Origin: Parabacteroides acidifaciens
GTDB lineage: Bacteria > Bacteroidota > Bacteroidia > Bacteroidales > Tannerellaceae
NCBI RefSeq assembly: GCF_003363715.1
Contig: NZ_QREV01000015.1
Location: 31,594 to 95,593 of the forward strand
Direction: 5' to 3'
DNA: 64,000 bases
Made by a program: the position numbers and the translations under genes. The first letter of the stretch is position 1. The number at the start of each line of letters is the position of its first letter. This document shows positions 52,076 to 62,682 of the stretch, piece after piece. Under the pieces are notes generated by a model. That model did not search any database, was not told the DNA's origin, and was given only the letters and a program-made list of their open reading frames with translations.

Positions 52076-53419
52076 TTATTTACAAACCCGACAACCGGCA
52101 CATTTGGCCAGTTCTCCCCGGAAACGTTTTTCTACCAATTTGTGCAAACGGTCCTTCAATGCATCCAAACGTACATGGTCGATTACATCCGATGTGAAAG
52201 CTACGCTCAACAGCATACGTGCCTCATCACGGGGAATGCCACGACTTTGCATATAGAACAGAGCATTTTCATCCAGCTGACCGGTTGTCATGCCATGTGA
52301 ACATTTCACATCGTCGGCATAAATCTCCAACTGCGGCTTGCTGTACATACGGGCTTCACGGGTTGCACAGAGATTGCGGTTCGTCTGATAGGCTGCCGTC
52401 TTCTGCGCATCTTCCTTCACCAGGATACGTCCGCTGAAAGCGCCGACAGCATGGTCGTCCAGGACGTTTTTGAACAATTCGTTACTGGTACAATAGGGTA
52501 CGGCATGTGTAATATGGCTATAGGTATCGACCTGCTGCTCCTTATCCAGGATGGACATGCCGCACAAGGTCGTCTCGGCCTGTTCACCGTTCAGTTCGAT
52601 ATAATAGTTGTTACGGCTAAGGCCGTTATTCAGCGTAATACCGTTTACCAATACGTTGCTGCCGGCTTCCTGCTTCACATGCACAGAAGCGAAACGGGTG
52701 GTCGACTCGCTGCTTTCTTCCAGGTCGTAATAATCGAAGAAGGCTCCTTCGCCGGCAAAGATCTCGACAACCTGCGTTGCCAGGAATTTGACATCGTCGA
52801 TACTATGGTCGCACACCAGCAACTTGGCTTCCGAACGGGGTTCCATAATGACGAGGACACGGCGGTTGGCCATTGTGTCGACGTCGCTACGGAAGATATT
52901 CACCAACTGGATCGGACGTTCCACCACAACTCCTTCCGGTACGTAAACCACAAAGCCGTCTTGCGCCAGCATCGTATTCAGGGCGATGATAGCATCCCGC
53001 CCGCTTGAAGCGGCTTTTCCGTAGTAGCGGGAAGCAACCTCGGGATACTTTTCCATAAATGTCCGCATGCCTCCTGCATAAACGCCTTCGGGCAGATGCG
53101 CCTTTGGCAACATCTTGTCATAGAAAGTGTCGTTCACCACAAAATAGAGCGAAGTACTCAGGTTGGGGACATCGCAACGGAACACGTCATACGGATTGAC
53201 CGGGATTTCGACGCGGTTGATATTCACCCCGTAGTCCGGAGCGAAAGCCTGCACCACATCGGTATATTTATAATCTTCACTCTTCACCGAAGGGAACCCT
53301 AATCGCTCAAAATCAGCCAAAGCCTCCGCACGCGGCAAGTTCATCACCGCCGCCGCATGCTTGCAAATCATCGACTCACACTGCGCAAAGAGATTGATAT
53401 ATTGTTGTTCTGCTTTCAT
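52076..53419 (-). CDS. sufD: Fe-S assembly scaffold protein SufD
   Basis: 447 residues, the usual SufD length. The beta-helix core shows DAVGAFSGRILVKEDAQKT and the C-terminal family block CSHGMTTGQLDENALFYMQSRGI, read in pieces, ends in a helical tail with CAGCRVC. SufD joins SufB and SufC in the cytoplasmic SufBC2D complex that builds Fe-S clusters. It starts 2 bp after sufC ends. The C-terminal cysteine cluster CAGCRVCK is an extra feature. Confidence 0.94.
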   Translation of the reverse strand: MKAEQQYINLFAQCESMICKHAAAVMNLPRAEALADFERLGFPSVKSEDYKYTDVVQAFAPDYGVNINRVEIPVNPYDVFRCDVPNLSTSLYFVVNDTFYDKMLPKAHLPEGVYAGGMRTFMEKYPEVASRYYGKAASSGRDAIIALNTMLAQDGFVVYVPEGVVVERPIQLVNIFRSDVDTMANRRVLVIMEPRSEAKLLVCDHSIDDVKFLATQVVEIFAGEGAFFDYYDLEESSESTTRFASVHVKQEAGSNVLVNGITLNNGLSRNNYYIELNGEQAETTLCGMSILDKEQQVDTYSHITHAVPYCTSNELFKNVLDDHAVGAFSGRILVKEDAQKTAAYQTNRNLCATREARMYSKPQLEIYADDVKCSHGMTTGQLDENALFYMQSRGIPRDEARMLLSVAFTSDVIDHVRLDALKDRLHKLVEKRFRGELAKCAGCRVCK

Positions 53420-53421
53420 AA

Positions 53422-54186
53422 TTACTCATCTCCCATCTCTTTCTTGATCCAGTCGTAGCCTTTTTCTTCGAGTTCGAGGGCCAGTTCGGGGCCAGCAGTT
53501 TTAACGATACGGCCTTTATAAAGGACATGGACTACGTCGGGCTTGATATAATCCAGCAAACGTTGATAGTGCGTGATAACAATAGCGGCGTTTTCCGGCG
53601 TACGCAACTGGTTCACGCCGTTTGCCACAATACGGAGGGCATCGATATCCAGTCCGCTATCCGTCTCATCCAGGATAGCTAACTTCGGTTCCAGCATCGC
53701 CATCTGGAAGATCTCGTTACGCTTCTTCTCACCACCGGAGAAACCTTCATTCACACTACGGCTTGCCAGTTTATTGTCCAACTCGACAATCGCACGTTTT
53801 TCGCGCATCAGCTTCAGGAAATCTGTAGCCGAAACAGGTTCCAAACCTTTATATTTGCGATGTTCGTTCAGGGCGGCACGCATAAAGTTGACCATGCTGA
53901 CTCCCGGAATTTCCACCGGGTACTGGAAACTAAGGAAAATACCTTCGCGGCTGCGATCTTCCGGTTCAAGCTCCAACAGGTTCTTCCCGTTAAAGGTCAC
54001 TTCCCCTTCCGTTACTTCGAACGCCGGATTGCCTACCAGTACACTGCTCAAGGTGCTTTTCCCGGAACCGTTCGGCCCCATAATAGCGTGCACCTCACCC
54101 GCCTTGACAGAAAGGTTGATCCCTTTCAATATCTCTTTGCCATTGACATTGGCATGTAAGTTCTTTATTTCTAACATAGCTTTCAT
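53422..54186 (-). CDS. sufC: Fe-S assembly ATPase SufC
   Basis: 254 residues. ABC-type ATPase with Walker [10 protein letters not shown] near 36, signature [15 protein letters not shown] near 150 and Walker [16 protein letters not shown] near 170, the exact SufC wording. It drives conformational change of the SufB-SufD scaffold. The start could also be the ATG at 54177 (MLEIKNLHA), three codons downstream; no ribosome-binding site decides. It lies between sufB and sufD. Confidence 0.96.
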   Translation of the reverse strand: MKAMLEIKNLHANVNGKEILKGINLSVKAGEVHAIMGPNGSGKSTLSSVLVGNPAFEVTEGEVTFNGKNLLELEPEDRSREGIFLSFQYPVEIPGVSMVNFMRAALNEHRKYKGLEPVSATDFLKLMREKRAIVELDNKLASRSVNEGFSGGEKKRNEIFQMAMLEPKLAILDETDSGLDIDALRIVANGVNQLRTPENAAIVITHYQRLLDYIKPDVVHVLYKGRIVKTAGPELALELEEKGYDWIKKEMGDE

Positions 54187-54203
54187 TATTCACAATTAAA
54201 AAA

Positions 54204-55649
54204 TCATCCTACGCTCCCTTCCAGGGAAATGGTCAGCAACTTCTGTGCCTCTACAGCAAACTCCATCGGAAGCTTGTTCATCACCTCGCGGGCATATCCG
54301 TTGACGATCAGGCCGACCGCTTCTTCCACCGAGATACCGCGCTGCTGGCAATAGAACAGCTGTTCTTCACTGATCTTGCTTGTCGTTGCCTCATGTTCCA
54401 CCACAGCCGTTTCATTCTGAATATCGGCATACGGGAAAGTATGGGCGCCACAGGTTGAACTCAGCAACAAGCTGTCGCACTGGCTATGGTTGCGGGCACC
54501 TTCGGCACGGGGTGATACTTTCACCAGTCCACGATAGCTGTTCTGGCTATGTCCGGCGGAAATACCTTTCGATACGATCGTGCTGCGTGTATTCCGTCCG
54601 AGATGGATCATCTTCGTTCCGGTATCCGCCTGCTGGTAGTTATTGGTCACGGCTACGGAATAGAACTCGCCAACCGAATTATCGCCTGCTAAAATACAGC
54701 TCGGATATTTCCAGGTGATGGCAGAGCCCGTTTCTACCTGTGTCCAGGAGATTTTGCTTCCTTCGCCCTTGCACAATCCGCGCTTGGTTACGAAATTATA
54801 GATACCGCCCTTTCCTTCTTTATCGCCCGGATACCAGTTCTGGACAGTTGAATATTTCACCTCGGCATGTTCGTGCGCTACGATTTCGACGATAGCGGCA
54901 TGAAGCTGGTTTTCATCACGCATCGGGGCCGTACAACCTTCCAGATAGCTGACATACGCCTCATCGTCTGCTACGATCAATGTGCGTTCGAACTGTCCGG
55001 TGTTTGCCGCATTGATACGGAAATAAGTACTCAATTCCATCGGGCAACGTACCCCTTTCGGGATGTAGACAAACGAGCCGTCGGAAAAGACAGCCGAGTT
55101 CAGTGCGGCAAAGAAATTATCACGATAGCCGACTACGCTTCCCAAGTATTTCTGTACCAGGTCGGGATGATGCTGGACGGCTTCGCTGAAGGAACAGAAG
55201 ATAATACCTTTCTCGGCCAGTGTCTCCTTAAACGTCGTCTTTACAGATACGCTATCCATTACGGCATCGACAGCCATTCCGCTAAGTTGTGCCCGTTCAT
55301 GCAAAGGGATGCCCAGCTTATCGAAAGTCTTCATCAATTCCGGGTCAACCTCATCAAGGCTTTTCGGCCCTTCCTTCTTCTTCGGGGCAGCGTAATAGAT
55401 AATATCCTGATAGTCGATAGCCGGAATATCGAGGTGAGGCCAAGTAGGCATCTCCAACGTCTGCCAATGACGGAAGGCTTTCAAGCGGAACTCGAGCAAC
55501 CACTCCGGTTCATTCTTCTTGGCAGAAATAATACGAACGGTCTCCTCATCCAATCCACGATGAATCACCTCCGTATCGATATCGGTAACAAACCCGTATT
55601 TATAATCGCCGGTCGTTACCTCATTCAATATGTCGTTTGAATCTTCCAT
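54204..55649 (-). CDS. sufB: Fe-S assembly scaffold protein SufB
   Basis: 481 residues. Diagnostic segments are [65 protein letters not shown] [11 protein letters not shown], and [20 protein letters not shown], read in pieces. SufB accepts sulfur from SufE and is where the cluster forms. It follows cvpA by 29 bp on the same strand, so the sufBCD genes continue the rimP-nusA-infB-cvpA transcript unless a promoter lies in that short gap. Confidence 0.96.
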   Translation of the reverse strand: MEDSNDILNEVTTGDYKYGFVTDIDTEVIHRGLDEETVRIISAKKNEPEWLLEFRLKAFRHWQTLEMPTWPHLDIPAIDYQDIIYYAAPKKKEGPKSLDEVDPELMKTFDKLGIPLHERAQLSGMAVDAVMDSVSVKTTFKETLAEKGIIFCSFSEAVQHHPDLVQKYLGSVVGYRDNFFAALNSAVFSDGSFVYIPKGVRCPMELSTYFRINAANTGQFERTLIVADDEAYVSYLEGCTAPMRDENQLHAAIVEIVAHEHAEVKYSTVQNWYPGDKEGKGGIYNFVTKRGLCKGEGSKISWTQVETGSAITWKYPSCILAGDNSVGEFYSVAVTNNYQQADTGTKMIHLGRNTRSTIVSKGISAGHSQNSYRGLVKVSPRAEGARNHSQCDSLLLSSTCGAHTFPYADIQNETAVVEHEATTSKISEEQLFYCQQRGISVEEAVGLIVNGYAREVMNKLPMEFAVEAQKLLTISLEGSVG

Positions 55650-55678
55650 TATACATTATATATTATTAAACCAACTCC

Positions 55679-56170
55679 TTACTCTTCCTTAAAAAACAAA
55701 TTTTGGAAGTAAATAGTTGGGATTATCTCTTTAACTGAATTATAAAAGCGGGATTCGACCTTTGTCTGGCGGGGAATCAAAACCGATCCCCTGTCTATCA
55801 TCTCCATACCGTTTAGCAGAAGACTGATAAAAAGCATCATAAAACAAAGTCCGAAAACACCTCCTGCCAGATGGTTCAATACGCTAAGCGGCGTAGCCCC
55901 TACCACCCGATGCAGAATCTCCCCTGCCAGCAACACGACACCCACAATCAGCAGAAACCCCGCCACATAACTGAGTACCGTCACTCCCTGTTCGGGGAAC
56001 CACCCCAACGCCAGAATATACCCTCTGAGCCAGAGCGCCGCTTTCGTACAGAAAAAAATTCCGACTAATAGGGCTATAAGCGAAACAACCTGTTTGATGA
56101 CTCCATCAAACAGGCCTTTCACAAATCCTATTCCTGCCAGACATAGCAATGTAATGTCCAACCAGTTCAT
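55679..56170 (-). CDS. CvpA family membrane protein
   Basis: 163 residues with four hydrophobic helices: about 4-22, 27-47, 62-85 and 100-122. The opening MNWLDITLLCLAGIGFVKGLFDG and AGGVFGLCFMMLFISLLL match the CvpA family, first linked to colicin V production but broadly conserved with an unclear inner-membrane role in stress tolerance. It begins 2 bp after infB ends, so it is co-transcribed with it. Confidence 0.88.
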   Translation of the reverse strand: MNWLDITLLCLAGIGFVKGLFDGVIKQVVSLIALLVGIFFCTKAALWLRGYILALGWFPEQGVTVLSYVAGFLLIVGVVLLAGEILHRVVGATPLSVLNHLAGGVFGLCFMMLFISLLLNGMEMIDRGSVLIPRQTKVESRFYNSVKEIIPTIYFQNLFFKEE

Positions 56171-56172
56171 GT

Positions 56173-59136
56173 TTATAACGTCTTCTTGATTTCTGTTTCT
56201 TCGTACGCTTCGATGATATCGCCAACCTGAATATCATTGTAGTTTACAAGGTTCAAACCACAATCCAATCCGGCAACCACTTCTTTCACGTCATCTTTAA
56301 AACGCTTCAAAGATTCCAGTTCTCCCGCATGAACCACGATACCGTCGCGAATCACACGTACTTTATTAGAACGTTTGATCTTACCTTCACGTACCATACA
56401 TCCGGCAATCGTACCCACTTTCGTGATCTTGAATACCTGAAGTACTTCCACATTGGCAGTGATCTCTTCTTTGATTTCCGGAGAAAGCATACCTTCCATT
56501 GCACTCTTCACTTCTTCGATTGCGTCGTAGATAATCGAGTACAGACGGATTTCGACACCATCCTTTTCAGCCATTCGGCGTGCAGGCAATGCCGGACGCA
56601 CCTGGAATCCGATAATGATAGCATCTGATGCGGCAGCCAGTACGACATCCGATTCGGAAATCTGGCCGACAGCCTTATGAATAACGTTCACCTGGATTTC
56701 TTCTGTCGACAGACGGATCAACGAGTCGGACAGAGCTTCTACGGAACCATCCACGTCACCCTTCACGATCACATTCAATTCCTGGAAGTTACCCACTGCA
56801 ATACGACGGCCGATATCATCCAATGTAAGCATCTTCTGCGTACGCAGACCCAACTCACGTTGCAACTGCTCACGGCGGTTGGCGATCTCACGGGCTTCCT
56901 GATCTGTTTCCAGTACGTTAAATGTATCACCGGCCTGTGGAGCACCGTTCAATCCCAGGATCAGAGCCGGTTCGGAAGGACCGGCCTTTTCGATACGCTG
57001 GTTACGTTCGTTGAACATAGCCTTTACACGACCGAAGTGTGTACCGGCCAGCACGATGTCTCCCACTTTCAGAGTTCCGTTTTCAACCAATACGGTAGAA
57101 ACATATCCGCGTCCCTTATCCAGGGAAGATTCGATAATAGAACCTACGGCACGCCTCTTCGGGTTTGCCTTCAAGTCGAGCAAATCGGCTTCCAACAATA
57201 CTTTTTCCAACAGTTCCTCTACACCGATACCCTTCTTGGCTGATATTTCCTGGCTCTGGTATTTACCACCCCAGTCTTCCACCAGGTAGTTCATATTAGC
57301 CAGTTCCTCCTTAATCTTTTCCGGATTGGCATGCGGCTTATCGATTTTATTGATGGCAAACACAATAGGAACACTGGCAGCCGAAGCATGATTGATCGCT
57401 TCAATCGTCTGTGGCATGACATTATCGTCGGCAGCCACAATGATAATCGCGATATCCGTTACTTTGGCACCACGGGCACGCATAGCGGTAAACGCCTCGT
57501 GACCCGGAGTATCCAGGAATGTAATACGGCGTCCGCTCTGCAGCTTCACGTTGTAAGCACCGATGTGCTGTGTGATACCTCCGGCCTCACCGGCAATTAC
57601 GTTTGCATTACGGATGTTATCTAATAAAGAAGTTTTACCATGGTCGACGTGTCCCATCACGGTTACGATAGGCGGACGTGCAACCCAGTCTTCTTCATTA
57701 TCGTCTTCTTCATCGGCCTTGATGGCTTCCACCACTTCGGCACTTACATATTCTGTCTTGAAGCCGAACTCTTCAGCTACAATATTAATAGTCTCCGCAT
57801 CCAGTCGCTGGTTAATGGAAACCATGATGCCGATACTCATACAAGTAGCGATAACCTGGGTTACAGGAACGTCCATCATGTTGGCAAGGTCGTTAGCTGT
57901 AACGAATTCCGTCAGCTTCAGGATCTTGCTTTCCATTTCCTCCTGTTCCATCAATTCGTGCTCACGTTTCTGCACGGCGTCACGTTTGTCACGACGGTAC
58001 TTGGCACCTTTGTTATTCTTGTTTCCTTTGTTGGTCAGGCGAGCCAGTGTCTCTTTTACCTGCTTCTGTACATCTTCCTCACTGATCTCCGCCTTCACCG
58101 GCTTGCGCAAGCGGGGTTTACGATCGTCGTTCGAATGATTCGGACGTGTCGGACGCGCGTTCGTACCCGGTGTATTGTTAACATCTACCCGGTCTTTCTT
58201 AATACGGTTACGCTTTTTCTTTGCATCCTGATTACCTTCGCCCGGTTTGACAGGAGCACCGGGTCTTGCAGTTGCATCTTTCGGTCCCTTGTTGAAAGGA
58301 CCGTTACCCGATTGTCCCGGTTTATTACCGGCAAACCTCTCACGTTTGTCATCACGTTCCTTCTTCCGCTCTTCTTTAGTCTTCTTCTTAGGGCGGGTAG
58401 ACTGATTTAATGCATTCAGGTCAATCTTCCCTGTCACCTTGATTTTAGACTCGAACTTCGGAGTATTCAACCGGAATAACTCATCGTCAGACCCGCCATC
58501 GGCAGAAGCCGCCGGCTCTTCAGTATTTACGGTCGTTGACTCTATGGTTGCTGTTTTCGGCTCCTCTACAGGCTCCGGTTTAACCACTTCTGCTGGTTCC
58601 TTTTCCACTACTATAACTTTTTCTTCTTTTTTCTCCTCTGGCTGCTGTGTTACTTCCGGAACTTTCACCTCAGGCACTTTTACTTCCGGGGTTTTCACCT
58701 CCGGAGCCGGAGCTTCAGCAGTTTTTGCAGCAGGAGCCTCCACTGGCACCTCTACTTTCTTTTCCACAGGAGCAGAAACCGGTTCAGGTCGTTCTTCCTG
58801 TGTTCTTTTATGCGGTCTGTCCAGATCGATCCGGCCCTTTGTAACAATTTTGGGCTTGAATTCTTCCGGTATCACAGTCTTTATTTCCGAATTCCTTTCT
58901 TCTTTCACAGAAGCAATTTCCTTATGAGGGCGTTCGGGCACAACCCGCTCACGCTCACGCCCTCCGTCCGGTAAATCTTTACCAAACTCTTTTACGAGCA
59001 AAGCATACTGTTCATCACCGATTCGCGTGTTGGGATTGTTATCCTCAACCTCGAACCCTTTCTTGCGTAAGAAATCAACAACTGTGTTGATTCCTACATT
59101 TAATTTCCTTTGTACTTGTATTAATTTTATGGGCAT
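56173..59136 (-). CDS. infB: translation initiation factor IF-2
   Basis: 987 residues. An N-terminal IF2_N helix (1-50) is followed by a long disordered region (about 60-390) with proline/glutamate/lysine/valine repeats such as [17 protein letters not shown] and a basic RNA-binding-like stretch. The G domain starts near 485 with [15 protein letters not shown], then [11 protein letters not shown] and AINKIDKP. Domains II-IV complete the protein. It delivers initiator tRNA to the 30S subunit. It lies 20 bp after nusA in the conserved rimP-nusA-infB order. Confidence 0.97.
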   Translation of the reverse strand: MPIKLIQVQRKLNVGINTVVDFLRKKGFEVEDNNPNTRIGDEQYALLVKEFGKDLPDGGRERERVVPERPHKEIASVKEERNSEIKTVIPEEFKPKIVTKGRIDLDRPHKRTQEERPEPVSAPVEKKVEVPVEAPAAKTAEAPAPEVKTPEVKVPEVKVPEVTQQPEEKKEEKVIVVEKEPAEVVKPEPVEEPKTATIESTTVNTEEPAASADGGSDDELFRLNTPKFESKIKVTGKIDLNALNQSTRPKKKTKEERKKERDDKRERFAGNKPGQSGNGPFNKGPKDATARPGAPVKPGEGNQDAKKKRNRIKKDRVDVNNTPGTNARPTRPNHSNDDRKPRLRKPVKAEISEEDVQKQVKETLARLTNKGNKNNKGAKYRRDKRDAVQKREHELMEQEEMESKILKLTEFVTANDLANMMDVPVTQVIATCMSIGIMVSINQRLDAETINIVAEEFGFKTEYVSAEVVEAIKADEEDDNEEDWVARPPIVTVMGHVDHGKTSLLDNIRNANVIAGEAGGITQHIGAYNVKLQSGRRITFLDTPGHEAFTAMRARGAKVTDIAIIIVAADDNVMPQTIEAINHASAASVPIVFAINKIDKPHANPEKIKEELANMNYLVEDWGGKYQSQEISAKKGIGVEELLEKVLLEADLLDLKANPKRRAVGSIIESSLDKGRGYVSTVLVENGTLKVGDIVLAGTHFGRVKAMFNERNQRIEKAGPSEPALILGLNGAPQAGDTFNVLETDQEAREIANRREQLQRELGLRTQKMLTLDDIGRRIAVGNFQELNVIVKGDVDGSVEALSDSLIRLSTEEIQVNVIHKAVGQISESDVVLAAASDAIIIGFQVRPALPARRMAEKDGVEIRLYSIIYDAIEEVKSAMEGMLSPEIKEEITANVEVLQVFKITKVGTIAGCMVREGKIKRSNKVRVIRDGIVVHAGELESLKRFKDDVKEVVAGLDCGLNLVNYNDIQVGDIIEAYEETEIKKTL

Positions 59137-59156
59137 ATCAAACTTTGTCGTAATAC

Positions 59157-60455
59157 TTATTCCTGAGTTTCATCCTCTTCTTTTTCTTCTCTCTCTTCAA
59201 CCTCTTCTTCAAATTCGGCAGATAAGATAGCAAGTACCTCGTCAACAGTCTGTTCTTCGAGGTCGGCACGTTCAATTATCTCGTCGCGGCTCATCGCTAA
59301 CACGCTCTTCGCGGTATAGCATCCTGTATTTTTCAGCGCTTCGATAACCCAAGCATCGATTTCATCCGAGAATTCATCCAAGTAGATGTCTTCTTCATCT
59401 GCACCTTCCACATCGCGGAATACGTCAATTGCATATTCGGTCAACATACAGGCCAGTTTGATATTCAAACCACCCTTACCGATAGCCAATGAAACTTCTT
59501 CAGGACGAAGATAAACCTCTGCCTTATGTTCTTCTTCGTTCACTCGTATAGAGGAAATTTTAGCCGGGCTTAATGCACGCTGGATAAACAGCGATACATT
59601 GGATGTATAATTAATTACATCGATATTCTCGTTTCTCAGCTCGCGAACGATACCGTGAATACGGGAACCCTTCATTCCGACGCAGGCGCCAACCGGATCG
59701 ATACGGTCGTCGTACGACTCTACGGCTACTTTTGCTCTCTCTCCCGGAATACGGGCTATTGCCTTGATAGTGATCAGACCATCATTGATTTCAGGCACTT
59801 CGAGTTCAAACAAACGCTGCAGGAATAATTTGTCTGTACGGGAAAGAATAATCTTCGGATTGTTGTTGTAATTATCCACCCGTTGTACGATTGCACGTAC
59901 TGTCTCACCTTTGCGGTAAAAGTCTGTCGGGATCTGTTCTGTTTTCGGGAGCAGCAACTCATTACCCTCGTCATCCAGCAACAGGATTTCTTTCTTCCAT
60001 ACCTGATAAACATCGGCAGCAATGATGTTACCGATTTTATCTTTATATTTAGCAAATAAGCTGTCTTTCTGTAATTCAAGTATTTTTGAAGCTAACGTCT
60101 GACGCAGGTTCAGGATGGCACGACGTCCGAAATCTGCAAAATGCACTTCGTCGGTTACTTCTTCGCCGACTTCGCAATCAGCGTCGATCTTACGGGCCTC
60201 AGTCAATGTCAGCTGAAGGTTAGAGTCTTCCAGTTCGTCATCTGCAACAACCGTACGGTTTCTCCAGATTTCAAAGTCTCCTTTCTCAGGATTGATAATT
60301 ACGTCGTAATTTTCATCCGTACCGAACATTTTAGCGATCACGTTGCGGAATGAGTCTTCCAACACGCTGATCATCGTATCCTTATCTATATTCTTCAACT
60401 CCTTGAACTCAGCAAGTGTGTCAATCATACTGATTGTTTCCTCTTTCTTGGCCAT
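59157..60455 (-). CDS. nusA: transcription termination/antitermination factor NusA
   Basis: 432 residues. The N-terminal RNA-polymerase-binding domain (1-125) is followed by S1 (about 130-195, GEEVTDEV before it) and two KH domains with [22 protein letters not shown] and [17 protein letters not shown], in pieces. A short C-terminal helix-hairpin-helix (about 375-405) leads into a very acidic tail of about 20 residues ([16 protein letters not shown]). NusA controls pausing and termination and binds nascent RNA. It lies between rimP (6-bp gap) and infB. Confidence 0.96.
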   Translation of the reverse strand: MAKKEETISMIDTLAEFKELKNIDKDTMISVLEDSFRNVIAKMFGTDENYDVIINPEKGDFEIWRNRTVVADDELEDSNLQLTLTEARKIDADCEVGEEVTDEVHFADFGRRAILNLRQTLASKILELQKDSLFAKYKDKIGNIIAADVYQVWKKEILLLDDEGNELLLPKTEQIPTDFYRKGETVRAIVQRVDNYNNNPKIILSRTDKLFLQRLFELEVPEINDGLITIKAIARIPGERAKVAVESYDDRIDPVGACVGMKGSRIHGIVRELRNENIDVINYTSNVSLFIQRALSPAKISSIRVNEEEHKAEVYLRPEEVSLAIGKGGLNIKLACMLTEYAIDVFRDVEGADEEDIYLDEFSDEIDAWVIEALKNTGCYTAKSVLAMSRDEIIERADLEEQTVDEVLAILSAEFEEEVEEREEKEEDETQE

Positions 60456-60461
60456 AATCTT

Positions 60462-60929
60462 TTACTTGAATCTTATTAAGTATTTTGTATATTTTATTTC
60501 ATCGAATGTATATGACTGGTCTTCCTGTACAGTCACCTTACGCTTGGCACCTTCGGGTTTTACCTGTTTTTCAACAGTTACGACTACCCCGTTTTCATCG
60601 GCCGATTTCAATACACCTGCCAACTTCGTACCGTTTTTAAGCAGCATTTCCACTTCATTGCCTATATTTTTCACATACTGGCGAAGCACTTTAAATGGAG
60701 ATGTTATACCGGCGGAACCCACTTCAAGCTCGAAGTCTTCCGCATCCCGGTCCAGGTGACCTTCCACATAACGGCTCAACTCCACACAGTCGTCGATGCA
60801 AACACCCTCATCATTATCTATCTCTATGATAATCAGGTTACCCGGTTTAATTACTACGTCTACCAAATAATTGTCGGAAGAAGCTAATTTCTCTTCAACC
60901 AACTGACTTATTACGTCCTTTTCAATCAT
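60462..60929 (-). CDS. rimP: ribosome maturation factor RimP
   Basis: 155 residues from the ATG at 60929 (MIEKDVISQLVEEKL); an ATG two codons upstream is also in frame. The N-terminal domain has VDVVIKPGNLIIIEIDNDEGVCIDDCVELSRYVE in parts, and EVGSAGITSPFK is the RimP signature (usually EVSSPG). The C-terminal SH3-like domain covers 90-155. RimP helps assemble the 30S subunit. It heads the operon and has a clear promoter at 60996-61026. Confidence 0.93.
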   Translation of the reverse strand: MIEKDVISQLVEEKLASSDNYLVDVVIKPGNLIIIEIDNDEGVCIDDCVELSRYVEGHLDRDAEDFELEVGSAGITSPFKVLRQYVKNIGNEVEMLLKNGTKLAGVLKSADENGVVVTVEKQVKPEGAKRKVTVQEDQSYTFDEIKYTKYLIRFK

Positions 60930-60995
60930 ACACATACAGTTAAGAACAAAAGAAGGGGACTGCCCGCCCCCTCCTCATCTTCGCTTAATCGCCCG

Positions 60996-61026
60996 CAAAT
61001 ATACAAATAATCAATGAGTTTTCAAA
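60996..61026 (-). promoter_or_regulatory. promoter of the rimP-nusA-infB-cvpA-suf operon
   Basis: On the minus strand TTTG (61026-61023) is followed after 19 nt by TATATTTG (61003-60996). The expected start is near 60989, giving a leader of about 60 nt containing a G-rich stretch opposite a C-rich one (60955-60975), which may fold. Confidence 0.8.
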
Positions 61027-61066
61027 CAAATATATATTTTTTCTGCATGTTATGGGAATTATCACG

Positions 61067-61074
61067 TACATTTG
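61067..61074 (+). promoter_or_regulatory. -7 element upstream of the AAA ATPase gene
   Basis: TACATTTG, 24 nt before the ATG at 61099, matches the Bacteroidota -7 element; no clear TTTG upstream. It lies about 40 bp from the divergent rimP promoter. Confidence 0.5.
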
Positions 61075-61098
61075 TACATATATCTCAAAAGTAAGCGT

Positions 61099-62418
61099 AT
61101 GTCAGAACATTTGATCGAGTTAGAAATAAAGGATTTCAGAGCTATTCAGGAAGCTAAAATTGCATTAAACGGAATTACGGTTCTTTCCGGAGAAAATGGA
61201 TGTGGGAAAAGTACAATCGCTAAACTTACCTATCATTCTATTCAGACAATCAATCAGTACGAAGATATTATTTATACGCCATTACTCTCTTTTTACAAAA
61301 AAACACTCGAAATATTCACGGATATTTTAAACGATCTTTCGTCTTTAATTCCATCTCCTGATACTTTCATACCGGAAAAGTACCAATATACAGTTCCGAA
61401 TATACCCAAAATAATTTCTGCCATATCCACTATTGCACAAACACTTATTGCTAATTATCATACTGCTGTCAGCATGGATGAAGCAGATAAAAATGGCCCG
61501 TTTTTCACCCGGCTAAAAGCAATATTATCAAGCAATTTTGCCATTCACGAAGCAAAAGACAAAGACTGGAACAGCCTTATATATGAAATACTGGATTCTA
61601 TTTTAAAGGTACAGAATTATGCCGATGCAAGTGTTAGGAATAGAAGTACTGAAGCATTTACCGGGTATCTTAAAACCTTTTTCAACAACGAAGATATATC
61701 TGATAAATTCAATTTATATGAATATGGTGTTGGCATCACAAATTATCAGAGGCAACGACTTTTGCATTTCAGATCGATCGATAAGGTTTTATATATCGAC
61801 ACTCCGGTGGCCATTGGTCTATCATCAACCCATATACCACATTGGGATTTTCTGAACGAGACACTCCGAAAAGAAAATGAAAACAAGCCTCTGGACTCGG
61901 ATAACATCTATCAACTTCTTTCTGAAAATATATTGGAAGGGGAAGCCTCCTTTGATACAAAATCCATTTTCAATCGTTTTGTCTATCAGCGTAAAGATGG
62001 GTTAATTATAAACCTGCTGGACTGCGCGACCGGTATCAAATCGTTTGCGATCCTTCAAATCTTATTGAAAAATGGCTACTTGGACAATAAGACATTATTA
62101 ATAATAGATGAACCCGAAGCCCATCTCCACCCACAATGGATTGTTGAGTATGCGCGTATTATTACCTTATTAAATAAAGAACTCGGGGTAAAATTCCTGA
62201 TAGCCAGCCATAATCCGGATATGATCAGCGCTTTAAAATATATAGCTGAAAAAGAAAAAGTATCTGACAACCTGAATTTCTACTTAGCAGAAAAAACGGT
62301 AACAGAAACTTATGCTTACAAAGCATTAGGCTCAGAGATTGATGACATATTCGGTTCTTTCAATATTGCCATTGATAGAATTAATCAATATGGAGAGACA
62401 TATAATGAAATATTCTAA
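61099..62418 (+). CDS. AAA family ATPase (ABC/RecF-like, AAA_21/AAA_15 type)
   Basis: 439 residues from the ATG at 61099 (MSEHLIELEIKDFRAIQEAK); nine more codons upstream are open but would begin in the promoter region. Walker A is SGENGCGKST at 30-39, Walker B LLIIDEPEAHLHPQW near 343, and the switch histidine is in LIASHNPDMIS. The middle is helical and unique. No nuclease (TOPRIM or HNH) domain is fused. Proteins of this build occur in defence systems such as Septu- and retron-associated ATPases and in OLD-like families. A 74-residue gene overlaps its end, so the two may act together. The precise role is unknown. Confidence 0.82.
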   Translation: MSEHLIELEIKDFRAIQEAKIALNGITVLSGENGCGKSTIAKLTYHSIQTINQYEDIIYTPLLSFYKKTLEIFTDILNDLSSLIPSPDTFIPEKYQYTVPNIPKIISAISTIAQTLIANYHTAVSMDEADKNGPFFTRLKAILSSNFAIHEAKDKDWNSLIYEILDSILKVQNYADASVRNRSTEAFTGYLKTFFNNEDISDKFNLYEYGVGITNYQRQRLLHFRSIDKVLYIDTPVAIGLSSTHIPHWDFLNETLRKENENKPLDSDNIYQLLSENILEGEASFDTKSIFNRFVYQRKDGLIINLLDCATGIKSFAILQILLKNGYLDNKTLLIIDEPEAHLHPQWIVEYARIITLLNKELGVKFLIASHNPDMISALKYIAEKEKVSDNLNFYLAEKTVTETYAYKALGSEIDDIFGSFNIAIDRINQYGETYNEIF

Positions 62419-62629
62419 AAACGTAACCGAAACCCACCCATTAAGTTGTCTGCATAAAGACTGCCTGTTATCATTATCCGAATACCCCATTCATTCGGAA
62501 TACATTTTTATATTCAAGGAAAATGTCAAAAATCAAGCCCGTAATCACTTCAACCGATTATTTACAGCTAAAAATACTTCATGTATCATTATGACAGAGG
62601 AAGAATTTTATCATCACTTCTTTGTTTAG
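62405..62629 (+). CDS. small protein overlapping the AAA ATPase gene
   Basis: 74 residues from the ATG at 62405, which has GGAGAG eight bases upstream, a rare good ribosome-binding site here. It overlaps the ATPase gene by 14 bp in another frame, so translation is coupled. The sequence starts MKYSKNVTETHPLSCLHKDC and contains KNVKNQARNHFNRLF-like KNQARNHFNRLFTAK and TEEEFYHHFFV at the end. Two histidines and two cysteines cluster in HPLSCLHKDC, which could bind metal. No family is recognised. It may be a regulator or effector of the ATPase. Confidence 0.65.
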   Translation: MKYSKNVTETHPLSCLHKDCLLSLSEYPIHSEYIFIFKENVKNQARNHFNRLFTAKNTSCIIMTEEEFYHHFFV

Positions 62630-62682
62630 AATCCCATTCTAAACAAATGCCATGAGGGCAAGGTTTATAGGACAATAAAAAT

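Noticed and set aside
54867..55640. 257-codon frame opposite sufB
   Set aside because: It is an antisense shadow of a well-conserved gene; the sense frame is clearly SufB.
57640..58410. 256-codon frame opposite infB
   Set aside because: Antisense shadow caused by the lysine/glutamate-rich arm of IF-2; cysteine- and phenylalanine-rich with no family.
62630..62682. Possible TPP riboswitch before the PnuC-type gene
   Set aside because: Only 53 bp are available and none of the conserved TPP-sensor motifs are present.
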